This document shows, piece by piece, positions 35,289 through 47,330 of a stretch of 64,000 nt of DNA. The position numbers were made by a program, and so were the translations under genes. Below the pieces are notes generated by a model that saw only the letters and a program-made list of their open reading frames with translations, ran no database searches and had not been told where the DNA came from. The DNA lies in assembly GCF_900176885.1 (NCBI RefSeq), contig NZ_LT839648.1, positions 2,851,675 through 2,915,674 on the forward strand, written 5' to 3'. Each line of letters begins with the position of its first letter. Within the stretch, counting starts at the first letter, position 1. This DNA is from Oceanobacillus senegalensis (GTDB lineage: Bacteria > Bacillota > Bacilli > Bacillales > Amphibacillaceae).

Positions 35289-36557
35289 TTATAAATTAAT
35301 TAATTTCTCATATGTTTTATTTGCAAGTTTATAGTATTTAACAGACTCTTTATACTTACCTTGACTAGCAAAGTGATTTGCTAGCATATTGGAATAGGTG
35401 ACTAGATTGCCATAATCCCCATTCTTTTTTAGGTAAGGTATAAATTTGTCCTTTACTAACGATTTAAAGTTTTCATTTTCCTTATTTATGAGATATGTGT
35501 AGGTATATATTATATAATAAAATTGTTTATAGTAGACACTATTTTTAACGGAGTCTACTATGTCTAAGGCTATCTGAATCATTTCTTTCGTCTCATCCAA
35601 TTTGCCAACATTATAGTATTCCTTAATCAGAGACGTTATAGCAGTCAGCTTCTCTTGTGGATAAATCGCATCGTCTTCTACGACCTCACGATAATATTGA
35701 ATAGCTTTCTCATGATTGCCAATGGTAGAATACAAGTTTCCTAAATTATAAGTTGTCTGTTGATTGACTTGCTTATTATTATTTAATTCAGCCAAATGTT
35801 TAGCTAAATTATAGTTCTTGATAGCTTTTTCATACATTTTTATCCTGCGATAGGAAATACCCAAAACAATATGACATTGTGCGCAGCGATGAAAATTATA
35901 TTGCTTCATAAATATGGATAAAGCTTCCTTCGCATAATCAATTGCTTCTAACGTATTTCTTAATTCGCTATAGGTTACAGCAATTGTATACTTCAAATCA
36001 GCATCCTCATCTTCGCCAATATCCACTCTTACCATCTTTTCTTCTGATTTTTTGTAAAAATAGATTGCTTGGTTGTAATCCCTATTTACTGAATAATAAT
36101 TTCCTTTAAACTTATACCAGTAAAATTGTTGTGTAGGATTAAAATTATTAGCTATCTCATTCAGTTCATTGATTTTTTTCAGTGCCTTATCAATTTCACC
36201 TATCATTGTAAAATATCTAATCTTATGAATCTCAAACATAAGTAGGCTATCAGATAGATTTTTATCCATCATTTCCTGTATCTCTTGGTAGGTATCCATA
36301 ATTTCTTGTTGATCATTTACTTCAAAAAGCATACCGTACCATTTTTCACATTTTTCTTTAATAACATCCTCATTACTACTATCTAACTTTATTCCTAATC
36401 TGTTACATAATAATCGAATAATCTCAGGACTTGCGTGGGTTTTTAGATTTTCTATTTTTGATAAGTACGATACAGATACAATACCATCCGCTAATTCTCC
36501 AAGTGTCATCCCTTGTTTTGTACGTTGCAGCTTAATAAATGATCCAATCTCTATCAA
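35289..36557 (-). CDS. RRNPP-family HTH-TPR regulator (NprR/PlcR-like quorum-sensing receptor)
   Basis: An N-terminal XRE-type helix-turn-helix (QGMTLGELADGIVSVSYLSK) is followed by a long all-helical domain with repeated TPR signatures, for example ALKKINELNEI, QAIYFYKKSEEKM, KAIKNYNLAKHLAEL, KAIQYYREVVEDD and ESVKYYKLANKTYEK. From the TTG at 36557, which follows AGGGTGG by five bases, the protein has 422 residues, nearly the length of NprR (about 423) rather than PlcR (285). The longer frame from the ATG at 36590 lacks a ribosome binding site. NprR-type proteins bind a re-imported peptide in the TPR domain and change DNA binding. The adjacent peptide gene is the expected cognate. At this spot B. 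subtilis has yerI and opuE. Confidence 0.88.
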   Translation of the reverse strand: MIEIGSFIKLQRTKQGMTLGELADGIVSVSYLSKIENLKTHASPEIIRLLCNRLGIKLDSSNEDVIKEKCEKWYGMLFEVNDQQEIMDTYQEIQEMMDKNLSDSLLMFEIHKIRYFTMIGEIDKALKKINELNEIANNFNPTQQFYWYKFKGNYYSVNRDYNQAIYFYKKSEEKMVRVDIGEDEDADLKYTIAVTYSELRNTLEAIDYAKEALSIFMKQYNFHRCAQCHIVLGISYRRIKMYEKAIKNYNLAKHLAELNNNKQVNQQTTYNLGNLYSTIGNHEKAIQYYREVVEDDAIYPQEKLTAITSLIKEYYNVGKLDETKEMIQIALDIVDSVKNSVYYKQFYYIIYTYTYLINKENENFKSLVKDKFIPYLKKNGDYGNLVTYSNMLANHFASQGKYKESVKYYKLANKTYEKLINL

Positions 36558-36702
36558 AATACCCACCCTATCATTCCTAAGTTTTACCATTCAATTTAGT
36601 TATATTATATCATATATTTTAAATGTTCAGTTTGGGAAAAACATAGTGTTTCACGCGGATTAAAACGCTTATTTTTTTCCTGTTTTCCTGTAAAAAGAAA
36701 AA

Positions 36703-36732
36703 TCACCTCTTTTTGGCGATCAAAAAGAGGTG
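36703..36732 (-). terminator. Terminator of camS
   Basis: CACCTCTTTTTG-loop-CAAAAAGAGGTG stem followed on the minus strand by ATTTTTCTTTTT, about 95 bp after the camS stop. It separates the ligA-camS unit from the regulator gene. Confidence 0.85.
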
Positions 36733-36824
36733 CAACTGTATTCTGTGTTATGGAATTACGTTCATAACTAATAAGAGTTCCATAGGTCACAAATATTTTC
36801 GTAATTTTTTACAATAAATTTTGC

Positions 36825-39991
<3,167 letters not shown>

Positions 39992-42214
39992 CTATTGTTT
40001 CGTGATTGGAGCGAATTTTGCTAACAATCGCTTTATTCCTGTTGGTGCTGGAAAAGCAACATCTAGTTCCATTTTCTCACCTTCTCCTTGCACTTTCACC
40101 ACTGTACCAACTCCCCATTTCTTATGTGCTGCTTTGTCTCCAGGTGCCCATTCTTGGGTTTCTGCACCAGTGGTTTTCTGTACACGCTCTGCTTTTCGTT
40201 TAACAGGAGAAGGTCTGTCTTTTGATTTTCCAAAAGAAGACGTTCCTAACATGGATGTGCGTGCTTCTTCAATTCCTTCGATTAAGTCTTGGGGAATTTC
40301 ATTTATAAAACGGCTAATCGGATTCATATTGGTTTTACCATATAGTGTGCGCATTTTCGCATGGGTTAGGAAAAGGATCTGCTCAGCACGAGTTATTCCA
40401 ACATAAGCAAGTCTTCGCTCTTCCTCCATTTCCTCTGAGTCCATAAGGGAACGACTATGTGGAAAAACATTTTCTTCCATACCAATTAGAAATACAACCG
40501 GGAATTCAAGACCTTTTGCAGCATGTAATGTCATTAGCGTAACTTTTTCCTCGTTGTCTGTATCCTCTTCACCAACCTTATCAATATCTGCAATTAATGC
40601 TAAATCTGTTAGAAAAGCAACAAGTGTTTTGTCTTCTGCATTTGCTTCAAAGTCCTTCGTAACCGTCATAAACTCTTCCAAGTTTTCCAAACGAGATTGA
40701 GCTTCCAAAGAGTTTTCGTTTTTCAGCATTTGTTCATAACCTGTTCGATTTAAAACAGCTTCAACCATATCTGTAGCTGTCAAGAACTCTTGCTGCTGGG
40801 TCAACGTTTTAATTAGATTTCCGAATTCACTAAGTGCTTTTGCTGCCTTTTTGGATACTCCCGTAAAATCAACTTCCATGGTTGTTTGGAAGAAGGAAAT
40901 ATCATGTTGTGCCGCATACGCACGCAATTTTTCAATCGATGTTTTACCGATTCCTCGTTTTGGTACATTGACGATACGTTCGAAGCTAATATCATCATTC
41001 GGATTGGTAATTAATCGTAGGTATGCAAGCATGTCCTTAATTTCCTTACGATCATAGAACTTTGTGCCACCTACCATTTGATACGAAATCCCTGATTTAA
41101 CAAATGTATCCTCAACCGCACGTGACTGTGCGTTAGTACGATATAAGATTGCGATATCATTGAGGGAATATCCTTCTTGTCTCGTTAGTTCCTGAATCTT
41201 ATTCGTAACATACAAGCCTTCATCCTGCTCCGTTGAGGCTTGATAATAATTGATTTTCTTACCATCGGGATTATCTGTCCAAAGATTTTTTGGCTTTCGA
41301 CCTGGGTTATTAGCAATCACCTTGTTTGCCGCTTCAAGAATCGATTTTGTTGATCGATAGTTTTGCTCCAAAAACACCGTTTTCGCTGCTGGGTAGTCCT
41401 TTTCAAAAGAAAGAATATTAGAAATATCTGCACCACGCCAACGATAAATAGACTGATCCGAATCACCTACGACACATAGATTTTGAAATCGATTGGCTAG
41501 TTGTTTAACCAAGAAATATTGTGCGTGGTTCGTATCCTGATACTCATCCACGTGAATATATTGGAAACGACGTTGGTAATATTCAAGTACTTCTGGTACA
41601 CGCTTGAATAAATGAATAGTTTGCATAATCAAATCATCAAAATCTAGACACTGATTCTTTTGTAGCATTTTTTGATAGCCTTCATAAATCTTCGCAATTT
41701 GTTGATTGTAAAAACCACCGGCATTTTTACTGTACTCTTCATGAGTGATGAGTTCATTTTTAGCAGAACTTATTTGTCCAATCATAGCACGTGGATCAAA
41801 TTGCTTCGGATCTATATTTAAGTCTTTTAATACTTGCTTTACAACGGACAATTGATCACTGCTGTCTAAGATGGTGAAGTTGCTACTATAACCAATTCGG
41901 TCGATATCTCTTCTTAGAATACGGACACACATGGAGTGGAATGTGGAAACCCACATATAGTCACTCTCCGAACCGACTAATTTCCGGACACGTTCCTTCA
42001 TTTCCCTTGCAGCTTTATTTGTAAAAGTAATTGCCAAAATATTTCTTGGCGCCACCCCTTTTTCCTCAATTAAATAAGCAATTCGATGGGTCAACACCCT
42101 CGTCTTACCAGATCCTGCACCTGCCATAATTAATAGCGGTCCTTCAGTCGTTTTCACTGCTTCTCGCTGATTTTTATTTAGTCCTTTTATTAAGTCATCC
42201 ATTGTCTGACTCAT
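39992..42214 (-). CDS. pcrA: ATP-dependent DNA helicase PcrA
   Basis: 740-residue UvrD/Rep superfamily 1A helicase for rolling-circle plasmid replication, repair and removal of RecA and RNA polymerase. Seen: Walker [13 protein letters not shown], motif Ia [10 protein letters not shown], Walker [10 protein letters not shown], motif [17 protein letters not shown], motif [14 protein letters not shown], motif [13 protein letters not shown], and a C-terminal Tudor-like RNA-polymerase-binding domain ([16 protein letters not shown]). The start is the ATG at 42214, eleven bases after GGGAGG. Neighbours pcrB and ligA match the B. subtilis pcrBA-ligA operon. Confidence 0.97.
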   Translation of the reverse strand: MSQTMDDLIKGLNKNQREAVKTTEGPLLIMAGAGSGKTRVLTHRIAYLIEEKGVAPRNILAITFTNKAAREMKERVRKLVGSESDYMWVSTFHSMCVRILRRDIDRIGYSSNFTILDSSDQLSVVKQVLKDLNIDPKQFDPRAMIGQISSAKNELITHEEYSKNAGGFYNQQIAKIYEGYQKMLQKNQCLDFDDLIMQTIHLFKRVPEVLEYYQRRFQYIHVDEYQDTNHAQYFLVKQLANRFQNLCVVGDSDQSIYRWRGADISNILSFEKDYPAAKTVFLEQNYRSTKSILEAANKVIANNPGRKPKNLWTDNPDGKKINYYQASTEQDEGLYVTNKIQELTRQEGYSLNDIAILYRTNAQSRAVEDTFVKSGISYQMVGGTKFYDRKEIKDMLAYLRLITNPNDDISFERIVNVPKRGIGKTSIEKLRAYAAQHDISFFQTTMEVDFTGVSKKAAKALSEFGNLIKTLTQQQEFLTATDMVEAVLNRTGYEQMLKNENSLEAQSRLENLEEFMTVTKDFEANAEDKTLVAFLTDLALIADIDKVGEEDTDNEEKVTLMTLHAAKGLEFPVVFLIGMEENVFPHSRSLMDSEEMEEERRLAYVGITRAEQILFLTHAKMRTLYGKTNMNPISRFINEIPQDLIEGIEEARTSMLGTSSFGKSKDRPSPVKRKAERVQKTTGAETQEWAPGDKAAHKKWGVGTVVKVQGEGEKMELDVAFPAPTGIKRLLAKFAPITKQ

Positions 42215-42232
42215 TAGAACACCTCCCATTTA

Positions 42233-42916
42233 TTAGCCACTAACTGCTTGAACGGTTTCCAACGCTTTATCAAAATCTGTATATATGCTATTTCCGACAA
42301 TAATAACATCGGCATATTGTTTCATTTCTTTGGCTTGGAGACTATTTTGAATGCCTCCACCATAAAAAAGTAAAGTTTGGTTAAGCTTCCTTTTAACATC
42401 CCTTACAAGATTAGGTTCGCCATATTTTCCACTATATTCTAAGTAGAAGATTGGTAAATGAAAAACATGCTCAGCCATATATGCATAAACAAGTGTATCC
42501 TCTACATCTGGTAGGACACTATTTGTATATTGAAAAGCCTTTGCTTCTTCGTTCAAAATACAATAGCCCTCAAAAGTTAAATCGACATGGTCAAGAAACT
42601 CCAAATATTTTTTCATTCCTTGATGTTGCATATCCATAAACCATTTTTTCTCCGTAGAATTAAACACCATTGGAATAAAATAATCATCAAATCCTGGCAC
42701 AACGGCATCCATTGTAGAAACTTCCAATATACGATGAACAGGATATTTACTAATCCGATAAAGTAAATCATCAACTGCTTCCCAGGTCACATTGTCAGTT
42801 CCACCAACCATTATTGCATCCGTTCCTGATTCACATAGTATCTTTAGCTGTTCATTAGAAATTTCCTTTGCCGGATCCAGTTTAAAAATATGATTCCATT
42901 CGTTCATTTTCGTCAT
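42233..42916 (-). CDS. pcrB: Heptaprenylglyceryl phosphate synthase PcrB
   Basis: TIM-barrel prenyltransferase that joins heptaprenyl diphosphate to glycerol-1-phosphate. 227 residues, matching the B. subtilis enzyme (228). Seen: HIFKLDPAKEISNEQL, GTDAIMVGGTDNVTW, VPGFDDYFIPMVFNS, PIFYLEYSGKYGEP for the prenyl/phosphate site, and LFYGGGIQ with IVGNSIYTDF for phosphate. The longer frame to 42949 runs through GGAGG, so the start is the ATG at 42916 or the TTG directly before it at 42919. It lies 18 bp upstream of pcrA. Confidence 0.94.
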   Translation of the reverse strand: MTKMNEWNHIFKLDPAKEISNEQLKILCESGTDAIMVGGTDNVTWEAVDDLLYRISKYPVHRILEVSTMDAVVPGFDDYFIPMVFNSTEKKWFMDMQHQGMKKYLEFLDHVDLTFEGYCILNEEAKAFQYTNSVLPDVEDTLVYAYMAEHVFHLPIFYLEYSGKYGEPNLVRDVKRKLNQTLLFYGGGIQNSLQAKEMKQYADVIIVGNSIYTDFDKALETVQAVSG

Positions 42917-43060
42917 CAAATGGGTAATCCTCCATCTCTCAAATTCCATTAATACATTATACCAAAAATCACTGTCGGAATTTAGGAATATGTGGTGGAA
43001 ATTTTTGAATGTGGGTGAATAGTGGAATCTTAAGGTTTCGGGGAAAAATTAACCTGTGAT

Positions 43061-43096
43061 AAAAACAAAAGCCCCACCCATCGCGGGTGTGGCTTA
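43061..43096 (-). terminator. Terminator of yerC
   Basis: Minus-strand stem GCCACACCC/GGGTGGGGC followed by TTTTGTTTTT, immediately after the yerC stop codon. Confidence 0.85.
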
Positions 43097-43396
43097 TTCC
43101 TGTTCCTTGTTATTTACTCGGTCTAGCACCATCTTATACCCATCACTACCATAGTTAATACAACGGCGTACGCGAGAGATAGTGGCAGTCGATGCTTTCG
43201 TATCTTTTTCAATGTTACTGTACGTACTTCCATCCATAAGCATTTTTGCAACTTGTAGTCGTTGGGAAAGTGCATGAACTTCTGACATCGTTGCAATATC
43301 ATCAAAGAACCGATAACATTCCTCCCTATCCTTAAGGGAAAGAATAGCATCGAATAATTGATCCAGTTGCTCTCCTCTTAACTTATCTATTTGCAC
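43094..43396 (-). CDS. yerC: TrpR-like YerC/YecD family DNA-binding protein
   Basis: 100 residues, the full length of the YerC/YecD family, which has the Trp-repressor all-helical fold. Seen: ECYRFFDDIATMSEVHALSQRLQVA, the recognition helices MLMDGSTYSNIEKDT and ASTATISRVRRCINYGSDGY. The target is not established by the sequence; B. subtilis YerC has the same neighbours. It lies between yerB and pcrB, with its own terminator before pcrB. Confidence 0.94.
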   Translation of the reverse strand: MQIDKLRGEQLDQLFDAILSLKDREECYRFFDDIATMSEVHALSQRLQVAKMLMDGSTYSNIEKDTKASTATISRVRRCINYGSDGYKMVLDRVNNKEQE

Positions 43397-43496
43397 AGCA
43401 AATCCTCCTGCTCTATTCTTTTTTACATAGTATGTACAGCGACTATTTTCTATTTACTAGTGTATCAGATTCTTAACGAAGATACCTTAACTTTGA

Positions 43497-44567
43497 TTAG
43501 TCAGAAATAATCACAGATTGTTCTAACCCTGGTAAAGTGGGGATAACATTCACCCAGGTTTTCCCGGGCACAAACCCAATAAACTCCCCATTTTTTACAG
43601 GAATAATCCTACCATTCCGATTCTCCCATGTAACCTTCTGGACAATCCCTTTTCTTATTAAATATGCATCTCCACCAGATGTAAGGTCAATTTCCCTTCG
43701 ACCAACATCATCTATCACCTTATGATCCGTCTCTATAATAAAAACATTTTCTACTTGAATTGGAATTTCTGTTTCTAATTCCACTGACTTTTCTCCATTA
43801 CTATATCTCATATATTTCTGTTCTTTTTCATTATATATAAATTCAACGTTTGCAAATGAATACTTTTCCGAGTAAATGACCTCAATATGCTGTGCAGGTT
43901 CTCCCGATAATTTTACTGAATCAGCATTCGCTAGGAATGGTAATGGTTCATATTCGACAGTAGATTCATATCCTTTTCTTTCCGCTACATCATACGCCGA
44001 TTCTAATAATACATACGAATTATGTGGGGCATTACGGAATGTTTCCCTTTTAAATAAATGTCCATCATTATCAAAAATGGAACCATTTAAGGAATCTATC
44101 CCTCGATTAATAATCATTTCATCTACAAAGTCAGCCGCTCCATGATACACATATAAAGCATTATAATCATCTGCTAATTCAAAATAATATTCACGTGCAC
44201 TTCTTACTGGGCCAACCACATTAGGTATTTTACTCTGATATAATGCTAAAAACCTTGTAATCATTCCTTCTGCCAAAATCTCAAAAACGATATCTGCCTG
44301 TGATAAACCAGTTTGCGGTCTTGCTTTTGGATGATTATTTACCATTACACCAATAATACGATTATTTACGGAATCATTTGTCCCAATACCTGTTAATGGA
44401 TAAATATTGTCAAAACTTTCTTGTTCTGTCTTTTCTTCCTTTTCTTGCGTTTTCTCTTCTTGTGTTTCCTTGTCTGGTTCTTCTTGTTCCTGCACTTGTT
44501 CATTACTATTCGAACAACCCGAAAGTAGAGCAAGGAAAACTAGAAATAAAAATAGGAATTTCTTCAT
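43497..44567 (-). CDS. yerB: DUF3048-domain lipoprotein YerB
   Basis: 356-residue lipoprotein: signal MKKFLFLFLVFLALLSGC with lipobox LSGC, a highly charged Glu/Lys/Gln linker (about residues 22-52), then two DUF3048-type domains. The first contains VMVNNHPKARPQTGLSQADIVFE and RFLALYQSKIPNVVGPVRSAR (both shown in part of longer stretches), the second VENVFIIETDHKVIDD and ENRNGRIIPVKNGEFIGF. The function of the family is unknown; it is extracytoplasmic and membrane-anchored. The start has AAAAGGTG eight bases upstream. It is adjacent to yerC and yerA as in B. subtilis, but an intergenic repeat now separates it from yerA. Confidence 0.93.
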   Translation of the reverse strand: MKKFLFLFLVFLALLSGCSNSNEQVQEQEEPDKETQEEKTQEKEEKTEQESFDNIYPLTGIGTNDSVNNRIIGVMVNNHPKARPQTGLSQADIVFEILAEGMITRFLALYQSKIPNVVGPVRSAREYYFELADDYNALYVYHGAADFVDEMIINRGIDSLNGSIFDNDGHLFKRETFRNAPHNSYVLLESAYDVAERKGYESTVEYEPLPFLANADSVKLSGEPAQHIEVIYSEKYSFANVEFIYNEKEQKYMRYSNGEKSVELETEIPIQVENVFIIETDHKVIDDVGRREIDLTSGGDAYLIRKGIVQKVTWENRNGRIIPVKNGEFIGFVPGKTWVNVIPTLPGLEQSVIISD

Positions 44568-44612
44568 TTTCCCAACACCTTTTGAATAATTTCTACTGCA
44601 TCTATTCTTCTA

Positions 44613-45196
44613 TAGGCTCTTTTCATCATTCTATTATCTTTTGTCTCGCATTTGAAAGAAATACGCAGTAAAGATTAAGATAGTATGATAATACCGCTAC
44701 GGAAATACACTGCGCGCACCAAAGGCGGCTGATGAGCCTCCTTCGTGCTGACGCACTACGGTGTCTCACCTAGGCCTGTGTTCCCACAGGACAAGGAACG
44801 CTACGGCAGCAACGCATTGCACGAAGAAAATTGAACTTTATTTTCGAGGAGTCTCCGTGTATTCCCTTCGCTAGTGTTGAGTTTTCCAACAACTAAATCA
44901 ATATTAGCTAATTAAAAATATTCCTCTATTAAACTGGTTAATTGGAGCGAAGGGCAGTCGACTCCTTGAAAAAGAATATCGCTTTTTCTCACGAAGATGT
45001 ATCCCTCTCGAATCCTTCCTTGTCCTGTAGGAGTAGCACGTGTCTGAAAACTCCGAAGCAGTGACCTTCTGCTGAGGAGGCTGAAGCCGTGCCCACAGAA
45101 AGAGACTGCCCGCAGTGGAAATCAACGTACTCAACATTACTGCGCATTCTATCTATTTTATGCCAAAACAAAAGTCTTTTTTAGAAAACAGCCTTC
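44613..45196. repeat. Dispersed intergenic repeat with inverted ends, copy 1 (long form)
   Basis: A 584-bp element between yerA and yerB. The ends are related inverted sequences: AGGCTCTTTTC at the left and, on the other strand, AAGGCTGTTTTCT at the right. Subterminal blocks ACGCAGTAA and TGCGCAGTAA are also inverted. It shares with 50207-50533 the blocks ATACACTGCGCGCACC, AGCACGTGTCTGAAAA (in part), GAGGAGGCTGAAGCCGT and CGCAGTGGAAATCAACGTAC. Relative to that copy it carries about 260 extra internal bases that contain their own inverted repeat (TTCGAGGAGTC...GACTCCTTGAA). No coding frame is credible. Confidence 0.75.
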
Positions 45197-45218
45197 CCAT
45201 ATATTACAACTTTATATA

Positions 45219-46961
45219 TTAACACATCGTTGCTGGGAATATAATCTTTCTTTTTTTAATATCTATAATTCCTTGCTGTGTGATGCGAATATAAGGCAGG
45301 TGTGTGGCGGACAAAAATAAAATACTATAAATGGGGTCATCATACCGATAACCATAATCTTTGATTAATGTCTTTACCACTTTTTCCTTGGCTATTAATT
45401 CATCCATACTTTCTTTCGACATGAATCCACCGAGTTTTAATGGTATATCTGCTAAAATTTCTCCTTCATGAACGAGTACAATGCCGCCGCCTATTTTCTT
45501 TAGATGCTTCCAGGCTAGTAAAATATCTTTCTTATTTTTCCCGATAAAAACAAAATCCCCAGATTGAGAGAAAGTACTAGCAACAGCACCTAATTTATTC
45601 GTAAATCCTTTTATCGTTGTATTCACACGCCACTTCCCATTTTTATCAATGAGTACAAGAAAAGCATCATCTTTATCCTTTGGTAACTCTTCAGGTGTTA
45701 TATCAATATTAATCGTATAAGGCCTGATAATCACATCATTCTTCATCTCAAGTCCCATTGGCATAGAAAATTGCAAATCCTCTTCTTCTAATTCCCAATC
45801 TAAAGGTAAGGGCGATATGTCATACTTATCCCAATCAATCTTTTGTGGAAGGGGTTGATTTACTTTATCTTTCCGTATCCATTCTCCTTTTGCCAGAACA
45901 CTGACTGGATGTGGGTTTTCTTTAGAATCTAGAATATTTATATGTGCTATTCGACCAGGAGCAATGCTTCCAATTGTCTCATCTAGGTTAAAATGTCTTG
46001 CCGCATTATAACTCCCCATGTTATAAGCTTCCTCGATTGGGATTCCTTTTTTAATAGCAATATCTATACAGACATTGATTAGTCCTTGTTCATAAAATGA
46101 TGGTGTTGCTCCATCCGTTGTAAAGGTTAAATTATCGAAATAACTCAAATTCAACTCCAATATCTCCTCAATGAGCTGAGGTAAATCTGGTCGAATGGAA
46201 GAATATCTTAGGGAAACATGGTATCCTAGGCGTAATCTTCTTACTACCTCTTCACCAGTGATTGGCTCATGATCAGCTGATACACCAAACAGCTTCATTT
46301 TCGTTAGTGTCATTTCTGATGCACCTGGAAGATGCCCTTCGATAGGTTTTCTTTGGCGCTTCGTTTCTTGCATCCAATATAGTAACCTATCATCTCCATT
46401 CAATAGACTTGGCCAAGAGGTTAACTCTCCTCCTTGAACAATAGATGGATGAGAAATCCATGATAAGATATCCTCGGTATTAAACGTTTCTTCCTCATCC
46501 TGCAAGGCAGTTTGTGAATCGAACCTTGCCCACCAATACATGGACATAGGCAGATAATCAAATTCCTCAATTAAAGAAAACGCTTTCTTTTTATCTAATA
46601 AAAAATGCCACATAAGGTTATCATTTATTAATGTTGTCGTACCATATCTAGCCACATAATTTGCTAATGCTTCAGGATTATAAAGTTGAAAAGGATGAGC
46701 ATGTGGTTCAATATATCCTGGAACAAGATATTTTCCCTCACAGTCTACTATCTCCGTTCCTTTCATGTTTTTAGGAAGATTCTCCCCTACATAAACAATA
46801 CGATCTTTATAAATCCATATGTGGGATTTTACCCACTGCTTGAGAAAAACATTCAGGTATATGCTATTTTTCAATAGAAGCGTTGGTGCTTCCAAGCCAT
46901 CAATTACTTTTATATGCTGTCTAAGCTCACGGTTCCTCCAATTATTCTCATTTGTAAACAT
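45219..46961 (-). CDS. yerA: Adenine deaminase-like amidohydrolase YerA
   Basis: 580-residue amidohydrolase of the adenine-deaminase family, the length of B. subtilis YerA (580). The N-terminal part has YGYIEPHAHPFQLYN-type metal site (PGYIEPHAHPF, HxH), then GTTTLINDNLMW, PGASEMTLTKMKLFGVSADHEPIT and FTTDGATPSF; the C-terminal adenine-deaminase domain includes LVLIDKNGKWR and GGGIVLVHEG. B. subtilis YerA is not the main adenine deaminase and its substrate is unproven. The start is the ATG at 46961 with GGAGAG nine bases upstream; the open frame continues to 47102 only by chance, through an unrelated upstream stretch. Confidence 0.9.
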   Translation of the reverse strand: MFTNENNWRNRELRQHIKVIDGLEAPTLLLKNSIYLNVFLKQWVKSHIWIYKDRIVYVGENLPKNMKGTEIVDCEGKYLVPGYIEPHAHPFQLYNPEALANYVARYGTTTLINDNLMWHFLLDKKKAFSLIEEFDYLPMSMYWWARFDSQTALQDEEETFNTEDILSWISHPSIVQGGELTSWPSLLNGDDRLLYWMQETKRQRKPIEGHLPGASEMTLTKMKLFGVSADHEPITGEEVVRRLRLGYHVSLRYSSIRPDLPQLIEEILELNLSYFDNLTFTTDGATPSFYEQGLINVCIDIAIKKGIPIEEAYNMGSYNAARHFNLDETIGSIAPGRIAHINILDSKENPHPVSVLAKGEWIRKDKVNQPLPQKIDWDKYDISPLPLDWELEEEDLQFSMPMGLEMKNDVIIRPYTINIDITPEELPKDKDDAFLVLIDKNGKWRVNTTIKGFTNKLGAVASTFSQSGDFVFIGKNKKDILLAWKHLKKIGGGIVLVHEGEILADIPLKLGGFMSKESMDELIAKEKVVKTLIKDYGYRYDDPIYSILFLSATHLPYIRITQQGIIDIKKRKIIFPATMC

Positions 46962-47313
46962 AAGGCCAGCTCTCCAATATATAGAATTTATCACGCAATT
47001 ACTGACAGTATGATCCATCCCCTTTAGGGAATGACAAGGGATCAACCGCCAATATCGTCCTGATTCGTTCATCGAACAACCAGTGGACAACAACATTCCC
47101 ACTGATTGAAGTTTCGCTTTTCCTTATCTTAACATAGTTTCACACGTTAATGTTGTAAAGTTTTTGTTGAATTTCGCAAAAAATTCAAAGATATTTTTAT
47201 GGTTCTTTTCACACAAAAAGTGGAAGTGTTTCCCTTTTCCTTTGCACGAGTTGATATTCTATCCGAACAGGTTGATTTCCCACAACAGTTAACACAACAA
47301 AAAAGCCACCCTA
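46962..47313. other. Intergenic region between purD and yerA
   Basis: About 350 bp. It holds the pur-operon terminator (47298-47330) at one end, a CCCACTGATTGAAGTTTCGC stretch at 47096-47115 that matches the right end of the palindromic repeat family, and presumably the yerA promoter. Confidence 0.5.
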
Positions 47314-47330
47314 TCAAAGAGTGACTTTCA
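47298..47330 (-). terminator. Terminator of the purine operon
   Basis: AAAGTCACTC-TTTGATA-GGGTGGCTTT stem followed by TTTTGTTG on the minus strand. It overlaps the purD stop codon. Confidence 0.88.

Noticed and set aside
45219-46961. Naming YerA as the cell's adenine deaminase AdeC
   Set aside because: Family membership is clear, but the YerA subgroup is distinct and its activity is not shown by the sequence.
46962-47102. N-terminal extension of YerA
   Set aside because: YerA homology and the GGAGAG site start at 46961; the extension runs into a repeat-end fragment.
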